Of a stretch of DNA of 6,755 bases, positions 5,907-6,755 are shown piece by piece; within the stretch, counting starts at the first letter, position 1, and the number at the start of each line of letters is the position of its first letter. The notes under the pieces were generated by a model. It was given only the letters and a program-made list of their open reading frames with translations. It was not told where the DNA came from and ran no database searches. The stretch is from contig JAHRHW010000241.1 of NCBI GenBank assembly GCA_019100305.1, positions 1-6,755 of the forward strand. Reading direction: 5' to 3'. The position numbers and the translations under genes are program-made. This stretch comes from Candidatus Thiodiazotropha taylori (GTDB taxonomy: Bacteria; Pseudomonadota; Gammaproteobacteria; Chromatiales; Chromatiaceae).

Positions 5907-6755
5907 TCACTTATTGCCTTGAGAGAGTTTGCTGATCTTTTTTGCGGCAATGTTGACGCTACGGCGCATCAGTTCGAATGATCGGGTCAATGCGCCAATC
6001 TCATCATCTCTTTCAGAGTAAAACGGTTGATTGCTGCGCCCAAGACTGACCTCCTTGGCGATCTCTGTGATCTCCTGTATGGGCTGTATGATCTTCTGCT
6101 GCACAACTCGGTTAAGCACCAGTAGAACGATCGCAAAGAGTACGGTGATGGATGCGATAACCATCAGGAACCGCTTCAGTACGGCGGTGTTGAGATCGGT
6201 CAGGGGTACCCCAACCAGGCTGGCGCCGATGATTGTGCCGGATTGCCAACCGTAACCCGAATTCGAGCCGTATCGATCAACGATCTCCTGCGGTGCTGTT
6301 TTCGCAGAACCATGACAGATCAGGCAGCCATCACTGACCTTGGTTGCCGCTGCGGAGATCAGATACTGACGACCCTGAATGGCGCCTGTCATCACGAGCC
6401 CGTCATCCGGGTTGCCATAGCGCAACATCTGCAGGACTTTAAGCTCAAGGCCTTGTGGGTAGTTGTCCTTGTTGAGTGGATTGTCACTCACCATTCGGAT
6501 CAGATAGCTGGGTTGCAGTTTTTTAAACTGAGTCGCCAGCTCCTTCGCCATTACCGTGGAGGAGACCACGGGTGGAAAGAAGACCCCCTGGGGTAGAAAG
6601 TGGGGTCTGGTCCGCTCCCTGACGATAGAGCGTGCGGAGCGAACCACGTCGACCATGAGCTTGAGTTCCTTGTCAGCTTGAGAATAGAGTTCATCCTTGG
6701 TGATAAAATAGATGGTCGGTATGGCGGTCAATATACTGACCAGATAGATGATAAA
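5907..6755 (-). CDS. Membrane-anchored periplasmic haem (DUF3365/Tll0287-like) sensor with HAMP domain, 5' end missing
   Basis: The - strand frame is open to the right edge of the window and gives 282 visible residues ending at a TGA (5907-5909). A TTG at 6729-6731 is a possible start but would cut into the first membrane segment (FIIYLVSILTAIPTIYF). I therefore treat the gene as partial, with its start outside. Counting from the window edge, a membrane helix (about 1-18) is followed by a periplasmic region (about 19-190). This holds a CLICH c-type haem motif (CxxCH, 144-148; bases 6312-6326) and the GSAKTAPQEIVDRYG stretch typical of DUF3365 domains. A second membrane helix (about 194-216) and a HAMP linker (about 217-270, with IIQPIQEITEIAKEVSLG and DDEIGALTRSFELM) come next. 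The protein stops about 12 residues after HAMP with no kinase, cyclase or chemoreceptor domain. Its role is probably redox or small-ligand sensing through a partner. It is convergent to phoU and not part of the pst operon. Confidence 0.8.
   Translation of the reverse strand, partial: FIIYLVSILTAIPTIYFITKDELYSQADKELKLMVDVVRSARSIVRERTRPHFLPQGVFFPPVVSSTVMAKELATQFKKLQPSYLIRMVSDNPLNKDNYPQGLELKVLQMLRYGNPDDGLVMTGAIQGRQYLISAAATKVSDGCLICHGSAKTAPQEIVDRYGSNSGYGWQSGTIIGASLVGVPLTDLNTAVLKRFLMVIASITVLFAIVLLVLNRVVQQKIIQPIQEITEIAKEVSLGRSNQPFYSERDDEIGALTRSFELMRRSVNIAAKKISKLSQGNK

Noticed and set aside
6031..6596. Two + strand open frames (74 and 117 codons) opposite the sensor gene
   Set aside because: They lie in antisense to the DUF3365/HAMP frame, which has clear domains including CxxCH. 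They have no recognisable content.
1..6755. Search for CRISPR repeats, insertion sequences, tRNA or rRNA genes, attachment sites and phage or defence genes
   Set aside because: None were seen. The window is nearly filled by the phosphate locus and the sensor gene, with only short gaps and no terminal inverted repeats or repeat-spacer pattern noticed by eye.

Overview
The window carries a bacterial high-affinity phosphate uptake (Pst) locus, most likely from a gammaproteobacterium. The visible end of PhoB reads very much like the enterobacterial/pseudomonad protein, the gene order pstS-pstC-pstA-pstB-phoU is the classical one, and PstC and PstA are the long forms common in environmental Gammaproteobacteria. 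A free-living or symbiotic sulfur-oxidiser or a similar marine lineage would fit, but that finer placement is only a guess; nothing in the sequence fixes the genus.

Layout. Bases 1-169 hold the 3' end of phoB (55 codons of the winged-helix DNA-binding domain). Bases 170-382 are non-coding and contain the pstS control region: four 7-bp PhoB half-sites in exact 11-bp phase (262-301), a -10-like hexamer ten bases further on (312-317), and a strong ribosome binding site. pstS (383-1426) is followed by a strong intrinsic terminator hairpin (1451-1486). Then come pstC (1504-2886), pstA (2879-4177, overlapping pstC by 8 bp), pstB (4199 or 4211 to 5071) and phoU (5090-5824), all on the + strand with short gaps. 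An 82-base convergent gap with an 11-bp hairpin (5858-5890) separates phoU from a - strand gene that runs off the right edge (5907-6755). That gene encodes a membrane-anchored periplasmic DUF3365/Tll0287-like sensor with a CxxCH c-type haem motif and a HAMP domain.

How it works together. Under phosphate starvation, phosphorylated PhoB should bind the tandem Pho boxes and drive pstS. PstS captures phosphate in the periplasm and delivers it to the PstC-PstA membrane channel, which is powered by PstB. PhoU links transporter state to the PhoR kinase. No phoR lies between phoB and pstS, so the kinase gene must be elsewhere. The terminator after pstS probably makes binding protein more abundant than the membrane complex.

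Most of the window is a well-known system. The points worth a second look are the precise Pho-box/-10 geometry, the terminator inside the operon, the loss of two acidic residues in the second metal-binding motif of PhoU, the large extra domains of both permeases, the uncertain pstB start, and the haem-HAMP protein that ends right after HAMP with no output domain. I found no clearly new system.
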